From contig DASQWR010000242.1 in the NCBI GenBank assembly GCA_035640155.1, positions 1 to 8,217 on the forward strand: DNA of 8,217 nt, given 5' to 3'. The DNA is from JALYQB01 sp035640155. Its GTDB lineage: Bacteria; Actinomycetota; Actinomycetes; Mycobacteriales; Pseudonocardiaceae. The position numbers and the translations under genes were made by a program. Positions within the stretch are counted from its first letter, which is position 1. Each line of letters starts with the position of its first letter. The notes under the pieces are model-generated. The model was not told the DNA's origin. It made no database searches and saw nothing but the letters and a program-made list of their open reading frames with translations. Shown here one piece after another: positions 1 through 6,655 of this stretch.

Positions 1-297
1 GGCGAGCTGTCGCGTCTCGACCGCGATCCTGCGAACGAACCGCCGGTCGCGATCTGTGACGGCGACAAGGGCACGGGCGACGTGATCGCGGAAGTCGGCG
101 TCGTCGAGCATATTCAGCGTGCCGCTGACCGCCACCGCCAGGGCGAGCGAGAGGATCGAGCCGAACACCTCGGCGAGCCGCTCGTTCCCCTGCTCATGAG
201 CCCTGTCGCGCTGGCCACGCATCGCGTGGGTGATGGCGAGGAGATGCTCCTCGGTGAGGTCCGAGAGGGCGAGGGCGAGCTTCCTGTCGTCGGTCAT
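1..297 (-). CDS. Hypothetical protein, C-terminus beyond window
   Basis: The frame is open for all 99 codons from an ATG at 297 to the window edge, so the gene is incomplete at its 3' end. A good ribosome binding site (GGGAGGAC at 303-310) lies 5 nt upstream. It starts only 30 nt after the phosphoesterase stop, which makes it the likely last visible gene of the minus-strand operon. The visible protein begins MTDDRKLALALSDLTEEHLL and is mostly helical by composition. A hydrophobic stretch around residues 48-60 (SILSLALAVAVSG) could be one short membrane segment or a buried helix. The end is rich in Arg/Asp (VTDRDRRFVRRI). I recognise no family. Third codon positions are mostly G/C, as expected of a real gene here. 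No function is proposed. Confidence 0.7.
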   Translation of the reverse strand, partial: MTDDRKLALALSDLTEEHLLAITHAMRGQRDRAHEQGNERLAEVFGSILSLALAVAVSGTLNMLDDADFRDHVARALVAVTDRDRRFVRRIAVETRQLA

Positions 298-327
298 GGC
301 GTCCTCCCGGGGCGCCTGGCAGAACCA

Positions 328-1911
328 TCAGTGGCTGGTGTCACGACGGTGCCTCACGGCAGCCTCGGCAAAGACGCGGGAGACGTCTGCTGTTCGGACA
401 GCATCACGAGAGCGGTCGACACCGCCGGCCTCGGGCTCACCGACCTCGGCCAGTACCCGGTGAACTCGGTCCGCTTGGTTCGCGAAGTCCTTCAGATGGC
501 CCTGCAGCCTCAGCCGATCGGCTGCGTCATCGGCAGAATCGGCGACAGTTGATCCTGCCAGACTCCGAAGAGGAACATCACGGGTGTACTTCGACAGGTT
601 CGGCATCTGCTCAGCCGGCCGGGGCGTGTCGAGAGTCAGCAGCGTATGAAACGGCGTTGCCCACCTGTCCCGTGCGGTCAGCGGGGGTGCTTGAGGAACG
701 AAGAGCTCACGAACCGTGGCAGGAATGCTTGCGTGGTCGTGCAGCCGAGGCTCTATCGTCCGGGCCGGGACATGGGGTGAGACGATGATGGCGGGCACCC
801 GCGGACCCAACGTGGTGAAGTCGAAGCGAGGCTTGCCCCGGCGGCGGAAGAAATCGACGACGCGCGTGATGAAGCCGCGTGGATCCTTCGGGGCGGGCAC
901 ACCGGTCGGAGGAGGCACATGGTCATAGAAGCCCCCGTGCTCGTCGTAGGTGATGAGCAGCAGAGTCCGCTCGAACACTGCGGGGTTGGCGCGCAGTGCC
1001 TCGTAGACATGAGCAACCAGCGTCTCTGCTCGTCGGAAGTCCGTGTTGCCGCCCACCGGGACTGACCGGTCGTCCGGGGCTGACCGGTCGTCCGGAGCTG
1101 ACCGGTCGTAGTGTGCCCATTCGACGGTGTTGTTGTCCGGGTGCTGGCTGTTGCTGGCTTCTTCGTCGCCGAGCAGCGGCACGATGCCGTGGTTGGGTTC
1201 CAGGAAGGAGTAGTGCGGCAGGCGGTCCTGCGCGACGTGCTCGGCGAAGGCGGCCAACGGGTACCAGCTGGCGTGCCGGGCCTCGAGGTCCCACAGCGCC
1301 GGAAAGGCCCACGTCTGCGGGGTGTCCCCGTGGTAGATGTGCCATGTCTTGCCATGATCCGAGAGAACCTCGAAGATCGTGTGATCGAAGAAGAAGCGGT
1401 GTGAGATGTCGGTCTCGCCATCGGAGGTGGCGGCGTGCATGTAGTTGCGGTTTGGCCAGGTCTCGCCGGGCACTGAGCAGAACCAGCGGGTGCAGACCGC
1501 GAACTCGAGCGCGAGCGTGCTCAGCACGGGAACACTGCTGGGCGGCTGACAGCGCATGATGAGGGCGCCGGGATTGTCGATCGTCTCGGTCGCGCCGGCC
1601 TTGCGGCAGGTTCGGTCATAACTGTGCACGAAGCCCTGGTTCGTCGGCTGCAGCTTTCGCCCGCGTCGGCGCGGAGCGAGCTGCGTCATGACCTCGTCGT
1701 GGGAGTGCGCGGGACCGACAGGCAGGACCGGAAACGCGTCATCGCTGACTGTGACGGCTTCCGGTGTCGCACCCGGGACGTTGGGGTTGCTGAAGGCGCT
1801 GGTGACCGTGACCCCGTCGAACCCCGGATCGGGATGGCGCAGAAACCCCAGCATGTGGTCGAAGGAGCGGTTCTCCAGCGCGAGGACAACCAGGTGGTCG
1901 ATGGCGGGCAT
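328..1911 (-). CDS. Phosphoesterase family protein (phospholipase C / acid phosphatase type)
   Basis: This 527-residue protein has the landmarks of the phosphoesterase family (PF04185), which includes bacterial phospholipases C and AcpA-type acid phosphatases. An N-terminal ENRSFDH block supplies metal ligands (Glu13, Asn14). A SVPGETWPNR block around 147-155 has Thr151 where the family nucleophile usually sits. A YSFLEPNH block lies at 234-241. The hallmark TYDEHGGFYDHVPPP lies at 321-335 (Asp323, Glu324), and LGPRVPAIIVSPHV at 368-381. The family hydrolyses phosphate mono- or diesters; the substrate cannot be read from sequence. Family members are often Tat-exported, but here the catalytic core starts at residue 4 with no signal peptide, so a cytoplasmic location is inferred. 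The ATG at 1911 is supported by AGGAAAG 7 nt upstream. The last roughly 70 residues are polar and charged and match nothing I recognise. A three-copy hexapeptide repeat sits at residues 270-284. Its neighbours are a Clp ATPase 87 nt upstream and a small unknown gene 30 nt downstream. Confidence 0.9.
   Translation of the reverse strand: MPAIDHLVVLALENRSFDHMLGFLRHPDPGFDGVTVTSAFSNPNVPGATPEAVTVSDDAFPVLPVGPAHSHDEVMTQLAPRRRGRKLQPTNQGFVHSYDRTCRKAGATETIDNPGALIMRCQPPSSVPVLSTLALEFAVCTRWFCSVPGETWPNRNYMHAATSDGETDISHRFFFDHTIFEVLSDHGKTWHIYHGDTPQTWAFPALWDLEARHASWYPLAAFAEHVAQDRLPHYSFLEPNHGIVPLLGDEEASNSQHPDNNTVEWAHYDRSAPDDRSAPDDRSVPVGGNTDFRRAETLVAHVYEALRANPAVFERTLLLITYDEHGGFYDHVPPPTGVPAPKDPRGFITRVVDFFRRRGKPRFDFTTLGPRVPAIIVSPHVPARTIEPRLHDHASIPATVRELFVPQAPPLTARDRWATPFHTLLTLDTPRPAEQMPNLSKYTRDVPLRSLAGSTVADSADDAADRLRLQGHLKDFANQADRVHRVLAEVGEPEAGGVDRSRDAVRTADVSRVFAEAAVRHRRDTSH
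1062..1109. repeat. 18-bp tandem repeat within the phosphoesterase gene (2.7 copies)
   Basis: Two 18-bp units beginning ctgaccggtcgtccgg (1062-1079 and 1080-1097) differ at one base and are followed by a 12-bp partial copy (1098-1109). On the coding strand they add DRSAPD hexapeptides in frame near residues 270-284, in a polar loop between the EPNH and TYDEHGG motifs. Near-identity of the copies suggests recent slippage. The unit length keeps the frame, so the enzyme is probably tolerant of copy-number change here. Confidence 0.9.
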
Positions 1912-1998
1912 GTCCAGTCTTTCCTAACCTCGATCTTGCGGCGGACGATGAGATTTCTGCTGGCGGATCGAAGTCACCCCGGCCACTGGGCCGCGACG
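1912..1998 (-). other. clp-phosphoesterase intergenic spacer
   Basis: This 87-nt gap between two genes of the same strand holds the AGGAAAG ribosome binding site of the phosphoesterase. It also holds a short G/C hairpin (5-bp stem CGGCC/GGCCG, 4-nt loop) about 10 nt after the clp stop. The hairpin is not followed by a U tract, so it is at best a weak or partial terminator. I see no convincing promoter, and co-transcription of the two genes remains the simplest reading. Confidence 0.5.
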
Positions 1999-4062
1999 TC
2001 ACACCAGGTCTTGTCGAGCCTCTGGCTGATCACGAACCGCGAAGCTCAGCCGGTCGTCGACGACGCTCACGGTGACCAGCCGGCCGCTGGAGAGGTCCCC
2101 GGCGAGCAGCATCCTGGAGAGCTGCTTGTCGAGCTCTCGACCGATGGTGCGTCGCAGCGGTCGGGCGCCGGACTCCGGTCGGTGCCCGCGGGTGGCGAGC
2201 CAGTCGATGGCCTGCTCGTCGACCAGCAGGGTGACGCCCATGCCGCGCAGCCGTTGGTGGGTCTGCCCAAGCATCAGCTCGGTGATCCGTCGCAGCTGGG
2301 CCCGGTCGAGGCCGTGGAAGAGGATGATCTCGTCGATGCGGTTGGCGAACTCCGGGCGGAAGTGCCTCCTCACAGCTGCCATGAGCGGTTCCCGCAGCTC
2401 CTCGACGGGGTGCCCGGATGCGGTGGCGGTGAGGATCTGGTCCGCGCCGACGTTGCTGGTCATGATGACCACGGTGTTGGAGAAGTCGGCGGTGCGGCCC
2501 CTGGCGTCGGTGAGCCGACCGGCGTCGAGCAGCTGCAGCAGCGTGTTGAAGACGTCGGAGTGCGCCTTCTCGATCTCGTCGAGCAGCAGCACCGTGTACG
2601 GGGTGCGGCGGACGGCGTCGGTGAGCTGGCCGGCGTCCTGGTAGCCGAGATAGCCGGGCGGGGCGCCGGTCAGCCGGGAGACCGTGTGCTTGTCCTGGAA
2701 CTCGCTCATGTCGAACCGGACGAGCCGGTTCTCGTCGCCGAACAGCGTCTCGGCCAGCGCCCGGGCCAGTTCGGTCTTCCCGACCCCGGTGGGGCCCAGG
2801 AACAGGAACGAGCCGACCGGCCGGTCTGGATGGCCGAGCCCGGCACGGCCCTGCCGCACCGCGTCGGCAACGGCCTCGACCGCCTCGTCCTGCCCGACGA
2901 CCCGTCGGTGCAGATGCTCCTCAAGGTGCAGCAGCCGATCACGTTCGGTCTCGGTGAGCGCCGCGACCGGGATGCTGGTGTTGCGGGAGACGACCTCGGC
3001 GACGTCGTCCGCGTCGATCTGTGGTGCCGGGGCCTGCCCGGCGCGGGCTGTGTCCAGCTCGACGATGGCCCGGTCGAGCTCCGGTGCGAGGACGTCGGCG
3101 CGCTCGTAGTCCTCGGCGGTCACGGCGCTGTCCTTGGCCCGGGTGAGCTGCTCCACGCGCCGTTCAAGCTCGCGGATGTCGGCCGTCGGGACCGCGACCC
3201 GGAGCCGGACCCGAGCGCTGGCCTGGTCGATGAGGTCGATCGCCTTGTCCGGCAGGAACCGGTCGGTGAGGTAGCGGTCGGACAGTGCGACAGCCGCGAC
3301 GATCGCCTCGTCGGTGATGCGCACCCGGTGATGTTCCTCGTAGCGGTTCCGCAGACCATGCAGGATCGCGACGGTGTCCACCACCGAAGGGGCGGCGACC
3401 AGGATGGGCTGGAACCGTCGTTCCAGCGCCGGGTCCTGCTCGATGTGCCGCCGGTACTCCTCGACGGTGGTCGCCCCGATGAGCTGGAACTCCCCGCGGG
3501 CCAACGCCGGCTTGAGCATGCTGCTGGCGTCCATCGCCCCCTCGGCAGCGCCGGCACCCACCACGGTGTGCAGCTCGTCGAGAAACAGCACCACGTCCCG
3601 GCCGGCCGCGGCGACCTCGTCGATCACTGCCTTCAGCCGTTCCTCGAACTCGCCGCGGTACTTGCTGCCGGCCACCATGCCGGCCAGGTCCAGGGCGATC
3701 ACCCGTCGGTCCACGAGCGGGTACGGGACCTCACCGGCCGCCATCCGCTGCGCGATGCCTTCGACGATCGCCGTCTTGCCGACCCCGGGATCGCCGATCA
3801 GGACCGGGTTGTTCTTGGTCCGTCGCGACAGCACCTCCAGGACCTGTTCGACCTCGTCCTCCCGTCCGACCAGAGGGTCGAGACGCCCCTGCCGGGCGGC
3901 GGCGGTCAGGTCACGTCCGTAGCGGTCCACCCGCTGCGTCGACGGCCCCTGGGTCGACGGCCCCGGCCTGCCCAGCCCGCCGAACGACTCCAGACCTCCC
4001 GCCAGCCGGTCGAGCAGGTCGTCGAGCGGCTCGAACCCGAACCGGAACGAATCATCTGGCAT
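1999..4062 (-). CDS. Two-domain AAA+ Clp/Hsp100 ATPase lacking the N-domain
   Basis: This 687-residue protein has two complete AAA+ modules. D1 has Walker A GDPGVGKT (90-97), pore loop KYRGEFEERL (134-143), Walker B VLFLDE (158-163) and ERRF arginine-finger region (214-217). D2 has Walker A GPTGVGKT (423-430), pore loop GYLGY (470-474), Walker B VLLLDE (491-496), sensor 1 TSN (535-537), FRPEFANRID (568-577) and sensor 2 GARPLRR (632-638). Family members unfold or disaggregate proteins by ATP-driven threading. The usual roughly 150-residue Clp_N domain is absent: only about 45 polar residues precede D1. The middle domain (about 290-345) is short and UVR-like (AEDYERADVL), as in ClpC/ClpE, not the long ClpB coiled coil. 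After sensor 1 there is no clear [LIV]-G-[FL] ClpP-docking tripeptide, so it may act without ClpP, as ClpL does. The frame extends upstream, but the ATG at 4062 is chosen for its GAGGAG 7 nt upstream and because the extension is antisense-like sequence overlapping the MFS gene. Confidence 0.93.
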   Translation of the reverse strand: MPDDSFRFGFEPLDDLLDRLAGGLESFGGLGRPGPSTQGPSTQRVDRYGRDLTAAARQGRLDPLVGREDEVEQVLEVLSRRTKNNPVLIGDPGVGKTAIVEGIAQRMAAGEVPYPLVDRRVIALDLAGMVAGSKYRGEFEERLKAVIDEVAAAGRDVVLFLDELHTVVGAGAAEGAMDASSMLKPALARGEFQLIGATTVEEYRRHIEQDPALERRFQPILVAAPSVVDTVAILHGLRNRYEEHHRVRITDEAIVAAVALSDRYLTDRFLPDKAIDLIDQASARVRLRVAVPTADIRELERRVEQLTRAKDSAVTAEDYERADVLAPELDRAIVELDTARAGQAPAPQIDADDVAEVVSRNTSIPVAALTETERDRLLHLEEHLHRRVVGQDEAVEAVADAVRQGRAGLGHPDRPVGSFLFLGPTGVGKTELARALAETLFGDENRLVRFDMSEFQDKHTVSRLTGAPPGYLGYQDAGQLTDAVRRTPYTVLLLDEIEKAHSDVFNTLLQLLDAGRLTDARGRTADFSNTVVIMTSNVGADQILTATASGHPVEELREPLMAAVRRHFRPEFANRIDEIILFHGLDRAQLRRITELMLGQTHQRLRGMGVTLLVDEQAIDWLATRGHRPESGARPLRRTIGRELDKQLSRMLLAGDLSSGRLVTVSVVDDRLSFAVRDQPEARQDLV
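3938..3967. repeat. 15-bp tandem duplication encoding GPSTQ twice
   Basis: gtcgacggcccctgg (3938-3952) is followed directly by a second copy (3953-3967) that matches over its first 12 bases and then diverges. On the coding strand it gives two consecutive GPSTQ pentapeptides at residues 34-43 of the Clp ATPase. They lie in the linker that replaces the missing N-domain. The likely effect is only a longer flexible linker. Confidence 0.85.
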
Positions 4063-4069
4063 GCCTGGG

Positions 4070-4075
4070 CTCCTC
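4070..4075 (-). promoter_or_regulatory. Ribosome binding site fixing the clp start
   Basis: The minus strand reads GAGGAG 7 nt before the ATG at 4062. It is the best Shine-Dalgarno match in the MFS-clp gap. It argues for the 687-residue protein and against a start further upstream inside the MFS gene. Confidence 0.8.
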
Positions 4076-4080
4076 GTCCG

Positions 4081-4100
4081 CCGACGGGTCAGCCCGTCGG
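4081..4100 (-). promoter_or_regulatory. Perfect hairpin in the MFS-clp leader
   Basis: CCGACGGG (4081-4088) and CCCGTCGG (4093-4100) are exact inverted repeats around a 4-nt loop, only 5 nt from the clp ribosome binding site in the transcript. No U tract follows, so a classical intrinsic terminator is not supported. An overlapping weaker stem (CGGTG/CACCG, 4098-4111) shares three bases with it, so the two could be mutually exclusive. It may be a U-less terminator, a processing site or a translational control element for clp. The structure is visible; the role is inference. Confidence 0.55.
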
Positions 4101-4129
4101 TGCCGTCACCGGTCACCCCCGATACTGTC

Positions 4130-5335
4130 CTAGCCGAGCCCCGGTTGTCGCCAGCGCTGCCGAAGAGCCACGGCGGTCGCCAGGGTGGCAAGCAGCCCGC
4201 CGGCACCCGCGGCGAGGAGGGTGACCCGCGGCGAGGTGAGGTCGAGCAGGAGCCCGCCGAGCAGGTAGGACAGCGCAGCGGCGACGCCAATCGCGCCGTA
4301 GAGGTTCCCGAACACCCGGCCCAGCATCGCGGGCGGCACCAGCCGCTGCAGCAGCGTGCTGGCTCCGACATCCATCGCCGCGATTCCGACGCCGCGAATG
4401 GTCTGCAGGACGAACGCGACGCTCACCGCCCACGCCAGCCCGCTGAGCAGGTTGCCGGCGCTGCTGACGCCGAGACCGACCAGGAACGCCGCGACCATCG
4501 TGAGGCGCCCCGCGCAGCGGGCGAGCAACAGGTACCCGACCAGCAGGCCGATGCCGACGGCGGCCAGCAGCAGGGCGACGGCAGACTGGCCGCCGCCGAG
4601 CGAGTCGGTGGCCAGGAACACCAGGGCCACGTCGTCGACCCCGTTGAACGCCACCACGGCGCAGAATCCCAGCGCGATCACCCGGACCGCGGGAACCGAC
4701 CCGAGGTAGCCGAGACCGGCGTGCACGTCGGCGAGGAAGGACGCGCGGCCCTCGGGCCCGGCGGAGGCCGGAGGCAGCCGCGGCAGCCGGGCGAGCACCA
4801 CCGCGGACACCAGGAACGTGGCGGCATCGACGAGCAGCACCCCACGGACGTCCAGCAACGGGAACAGCGCCGCGGCCAGCAACGGACCCAGGGCCTCGGA
4901 TCCGTTCGTCCCGAACCCCAGCGCCGAGTTCGCGCTCTCCAGGTCACGGTCGTCCACCAGCGCGGGGACCGCCGCCCGCGACGCCGGCTGGAAGATCTGC
5001 CCGGCGACGGCCCGCAGCGCGACCAACGTCAGCAACAGCGGCAGCGAGGGCAACGTGAGGGCGATGACCGCGACGAGGGTGCCCTGCGCCAGCTCACACG
5101 CCACCATCACCCGCTTGAGGTCCCACCGGTCGCTGACGGTGCCGGTGAACGGGCTCAGCAGCGACGGCGCGAAGTCACCGACCAGCAACAGCAGTGCCAC
5201 GGCCAGCGCCTCCCCGGTCGTGTCCGCGACGTAGAGCATCAGCGCGACCAGGCTGAGCGAGTCACCGAGAAAGGAGACGGTTCGGGCGACCCACAGGGTG
5301 CGGAACGACCGGTTGCCCCGCAGCAGCCGCCACAC
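4130..5335 (-). CDS. MFS transporter (MFS_3 / exporter-like)
   Basis: This is a polytopic membrane protein of about 401 residues with 10-12 hydrophobic segments. A motif-A-like loop follows TM2 (GTVSDRWDLKR, residues 65-75). The FQPASRAAVPALV and SANSALGFGTN blocks and a late PPAMLGRVFG block (about 334-343) are typical of MFS_3-type exporters of small molecules such as siderophores, macrolides or other drugs. The substrate cannot be deduced. The frame is open further upstream, but that part overlaps the fgd gene, is Arg/Pro-rich and looks like shadow sequence. The GTG at 5335 places the conserved RLLRGNRSFRTLW just inside the protein, as in homologues, and lies 8 nt after the fgd stop. There is only a weak purine-rich site (ACAGGC), so translational coupling to fgd is likely. 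The stop is 67 nt before clp. Confidence 0.88.
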   Translation of the reverse strand: MWRLLRGNRSFRTLWVARTVSFLGDSLSLVALMLYVADTTGEALAVALLLLVGDFAPSLLSPFTGTVSDRWDLKRVMVACELAQGTLVAVIALTLPSLPLLLTLVALRAVAGQIFQPASRAAVPALVDDRDLESANSALGFGTNGSEALGPLLAAALFPLLDVRGVLLVDAATFLVSAVVLARLPRLPPASAGPEGRASFLADVHAGLGYLGSVPAVRVIALGFCAVVAFNGVDDVALVFLATDSLGGGQSAVALLLAAVGIGLLVGYLLLARCAGRLTMVAAFLVGLGVSSAGNLLSGLAWAVSVAFVLQTIRGVGIAAMDVGASTLLQRLVPPAMLGRVFGNLYGAIGVAAALSYLLGGLLLDLTSPRVTLLAAGAGGLLATLATAVALRQRWRQPGLG

Positions 5336-5343
5336 AGCCTGTT

Positions 5344-6348
5344 TCAGCCCAGCGCCCGCAACCGGGGCAGGACGTGCTCGGCGAACTGCGAGAGGAACCT
5401 GTCCTGGTCGTGGCCGGGGCCGTGGAAGACGAGGTGGGTGAACCCGGCGTCGACGTAGGGCCTGACCTGCTGCACCACCTCGTCCGGGTCCGCGGACACG
5501 ATCCACCGGCCGGCCACCTGCTCGATCGGCAGCTCATCGCCGGCCCGCTCGATCTCGGTCGGATCGTCCAGGCCCGCCTTCTGCCCGGACGTCAGTGCCA
5601 GCGGCGCCCAGAACCGGGTGTTCTCCAGGGCTTGGGCCGGGTCCAGGTCGAAGGACAGCTTGATCTCGATCATCCGGTCGATCGACGCCCCCTTCCGGCC
5701 GGCGGCCGCCAACCCGTCGGCCACGGCCGGCAGCAGCTTCTGCTCGTAGAGCTCCATGCCCTTGCCGCTGGTGCAGATGAAGCCGTCGCCCACCCGGCCC
5801 GCGTACTTCGCGACCAGCGGGCCGCCCGCGGCGACGTAGATCGGGACCGGGGTGGAAGGGCGGTCGTAGACGGTGGCGCCGACGGTCCGGTAGTGAGTCC
5901 CCTCGAACGTCACCCGCTCCTCGTGCCACAGGCTCCGGATCAGGTCGACGGCCTCGCGCAGCCGGGCGAACCGCTCCCTGAAGTCCGGCCACTCGATGCC
6001 GGTGACCGCGACCTCGTTCATCGCCTCGCCGGTGCCCACACCGAGCATCACCCGCCCTGGATACAGGCAGCCCATGGTCGCGAACGCCTGGGCGATGACC
6101 GCCGGGTGATACCGGAACGTCGCCGTCAGCACGCTGGTGCCGAGCAGCACCCGGGAGGTCCGCTCGCCGACCGCGCTCATCCACGCGATCGAGAAGGGGG
6201 CGTGCCCGCCACGGTGCCGCCACGGCTGGAAGTGGTCGCTGACCACGACGCTGTCCAGACCGTGCTCCTCCGCCCGGACCGCGAACTCCACCAGGTCCCG
6301 CGGACCGAACTGCTCCGCCGAGGCCTTGTACCCTATCCTGATGCTCAT
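5344..6348 (-). CDS. fgd: F420-dependent glucose-6-phosphate dehydrogenase
   Basis: This 334-residue luciferase-like (LLM) TIM-barrel enzyme oxidises glucose-6-phosphate to 6-phosphogluconolactone while reducing coenzyme F420, supplying F420H2 in the cytoplasm. It resembles the M. tuberculosis Fgd1 sequence, as I remember it, along its whole length and with nearly the same size. Shared blocks include GYKASAEQF (6-14), VSDHFQPWRH (36-45), GTSVLT (70-75), FATMGCLYPGRV (89-100), GVGTGEA (103-109), AAGGP..AKYAGR and ICTSGKG (191-197). Residues corresponding to active-site His40, Trp44, Glu109, Lys198 and Arg283 are present as His39, Trp43, Glu108, Lys196 and Arg281. The position of His260 is Ala258. 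The ATG at 6348 matches the family N-terminus but has no clear Shine-Dalgarno site, so a leaderless or poorly translated message is possible. The gene heads the minus-strand block and is closely followed by the MFS gene. Confidence 0.95.
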   Translation of the reverse strand: MSIRIGYKASAEQFGPRDLVEFAVRAEEHGLDSVVVSDHFQPWRHRGGHAPFSIAWMSAVGERTSRVLLGTSVLTATFRYHPAVIAQAFATMGCLYPGRVMLGVGTGEAMNEVAVTGIEWPDFRERFARLREAVDLIRSLWHEERVTFEGTHYRTVGATVYDRPSTPVPIYVAAGGPLVAKYAGRVGDGFICTSGKGMELYEQKLLPAVADGLAAAGRKGASIDRMIEIKLSFDLDPAQALENTRFWAPLALTSGQKAGLDDPTEIERAGDELPIEQVAGRWIVSADPDEVVQQVRPYVDAGFTHLVFHGPGHDQDRFLSQFAEHVLPRLRALG

Positions 6349-6467
6349 GATCGAACCGCGAGCCCGACCTTCTGGAACTCCTCCAGCCTAACCGCGTTCA
6401 CTGAGTCCACCCGTTCCGTTTCATACTGGTCAGCGCCTCGCCGGCTGTCCAATCGGGCCACCGCGTC

Positions 6468-6506
6468 CGACCATGATCGCGCAGTCTGCGACCACCGTGC
6501 GACCAC
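6468..6506. repeat. Helically phased CGACCA direct repeats
   Basis: CGACCA occurs at 6468, 6489 and 6500, spacings of 21 and 11 bp, that is about two turns and one turn of DNA. The last two are part of a longer direct repeat, TGCGACCAC (6487-6495 and 6498-6506). Same-face repeats between divergent genes are a common arrangement for a regulator that binds as an oligomer. No known operator is recognised. Confidence 0.4.
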
Positions 6507-6580
6507 TCCCCCGATGGATCACTCCGTGCCGTCACCGGCCCGTGGTCCTCCCTCTCCTGGTGATCAGCCGCCGCTAAAGC

Positions 6581-6622
6581 AAGGCGGCCCCGCACCGACG
6601 CCTCAACGCCGGCCGGGGCCTT
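6581..6622 (+). promoter_or_regulatory. G/C hairpin in the leader of the DUF6907-like gene
   Basis: AAGG (6581-6584) plus CCCCG (6588-6592) can pair with CGGGG plus CCTT (6614-6622), giving nine pairs with a 3-nt bulge and a 21-nt loop. It ends about 22 nt before the AGGAGAG ribosome binding site of the next gene. It could be an attenuator-like leader structure, or a terminator left from a lost upstream gene. No U tract follows. Confidence 0.4.
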
Positions 6623-6655
6623 GATCCCCCACCTGACTGAACCAGGAGAGAACCC

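Larger units (their letters stand above)
6349..6655. promoter_or_regulatory. Divergent intergenic region between fgd and the DUF6907-like gene
   Basis: This is about 307 nt without a convincing gene. It must hold the fgd promoter leftward and that of the small-gene cluster rightward. A TAnnnT-type -10 candidate for fgd (TAGGCT on the minus strand, 6385-6390) lies about 37 nt before the ATG but lacks a well-spaced -35. A CATACT motif on the plus strand (6422-6427) is an equally weak candidate for rightward transcription. Other structures are phased CGACCA repeats (6468-6505) and a G/C hairpin (6581-6622). I see no tRNA or tRNA 3' end that could serve as an attachment site. Confidence 0.5.

Noticed and set aside
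1970..1998. A short hairpin after clp as an intrinsic terminator
   Set aside because: It has only five base pairs and no U tract, so it is too weak to call.
1624..4224. An 866-codon open frame on the plus strand
   Set aside because: It lies antisense to the clp and phosphoesterase genes, which have full sets of catalytic motifs. Its translation has no recognisable domain and is a by-product of G/C-rich codon bias.
4063..4371. An N-terminal extension of the Clp ATPase by 103 codons
   Set aside because: It is Cys/Ser/Arg/Pro-rich and unlike a Clp_N domain, overlaps the MFS gene, and the ATG at 4062 has a much better ribosome binding site.
4061..5458. A 465-codon plus-strand frame rich in Gln, Arg and Glu
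   Set aside because: It is antisense to the MFS gene. Its composition is the expected mirror of hydrophobic codons, and no start signal supports it.
5336..5506. A longer MFS protein starting at 5506
   Set aside because: The extra 57 residues are Arg/Pro-rich shadow of the fgd 3' end. The conserved MFS N-terminus begins just after the GTG at 5335.
5374..6624. A 416-codon plus-strand frame opposite fgd
   Set aside because: fgd is unmistakable on the minus strand over the same DNA. The plus frame is low-complexity and has no homology I recognise.
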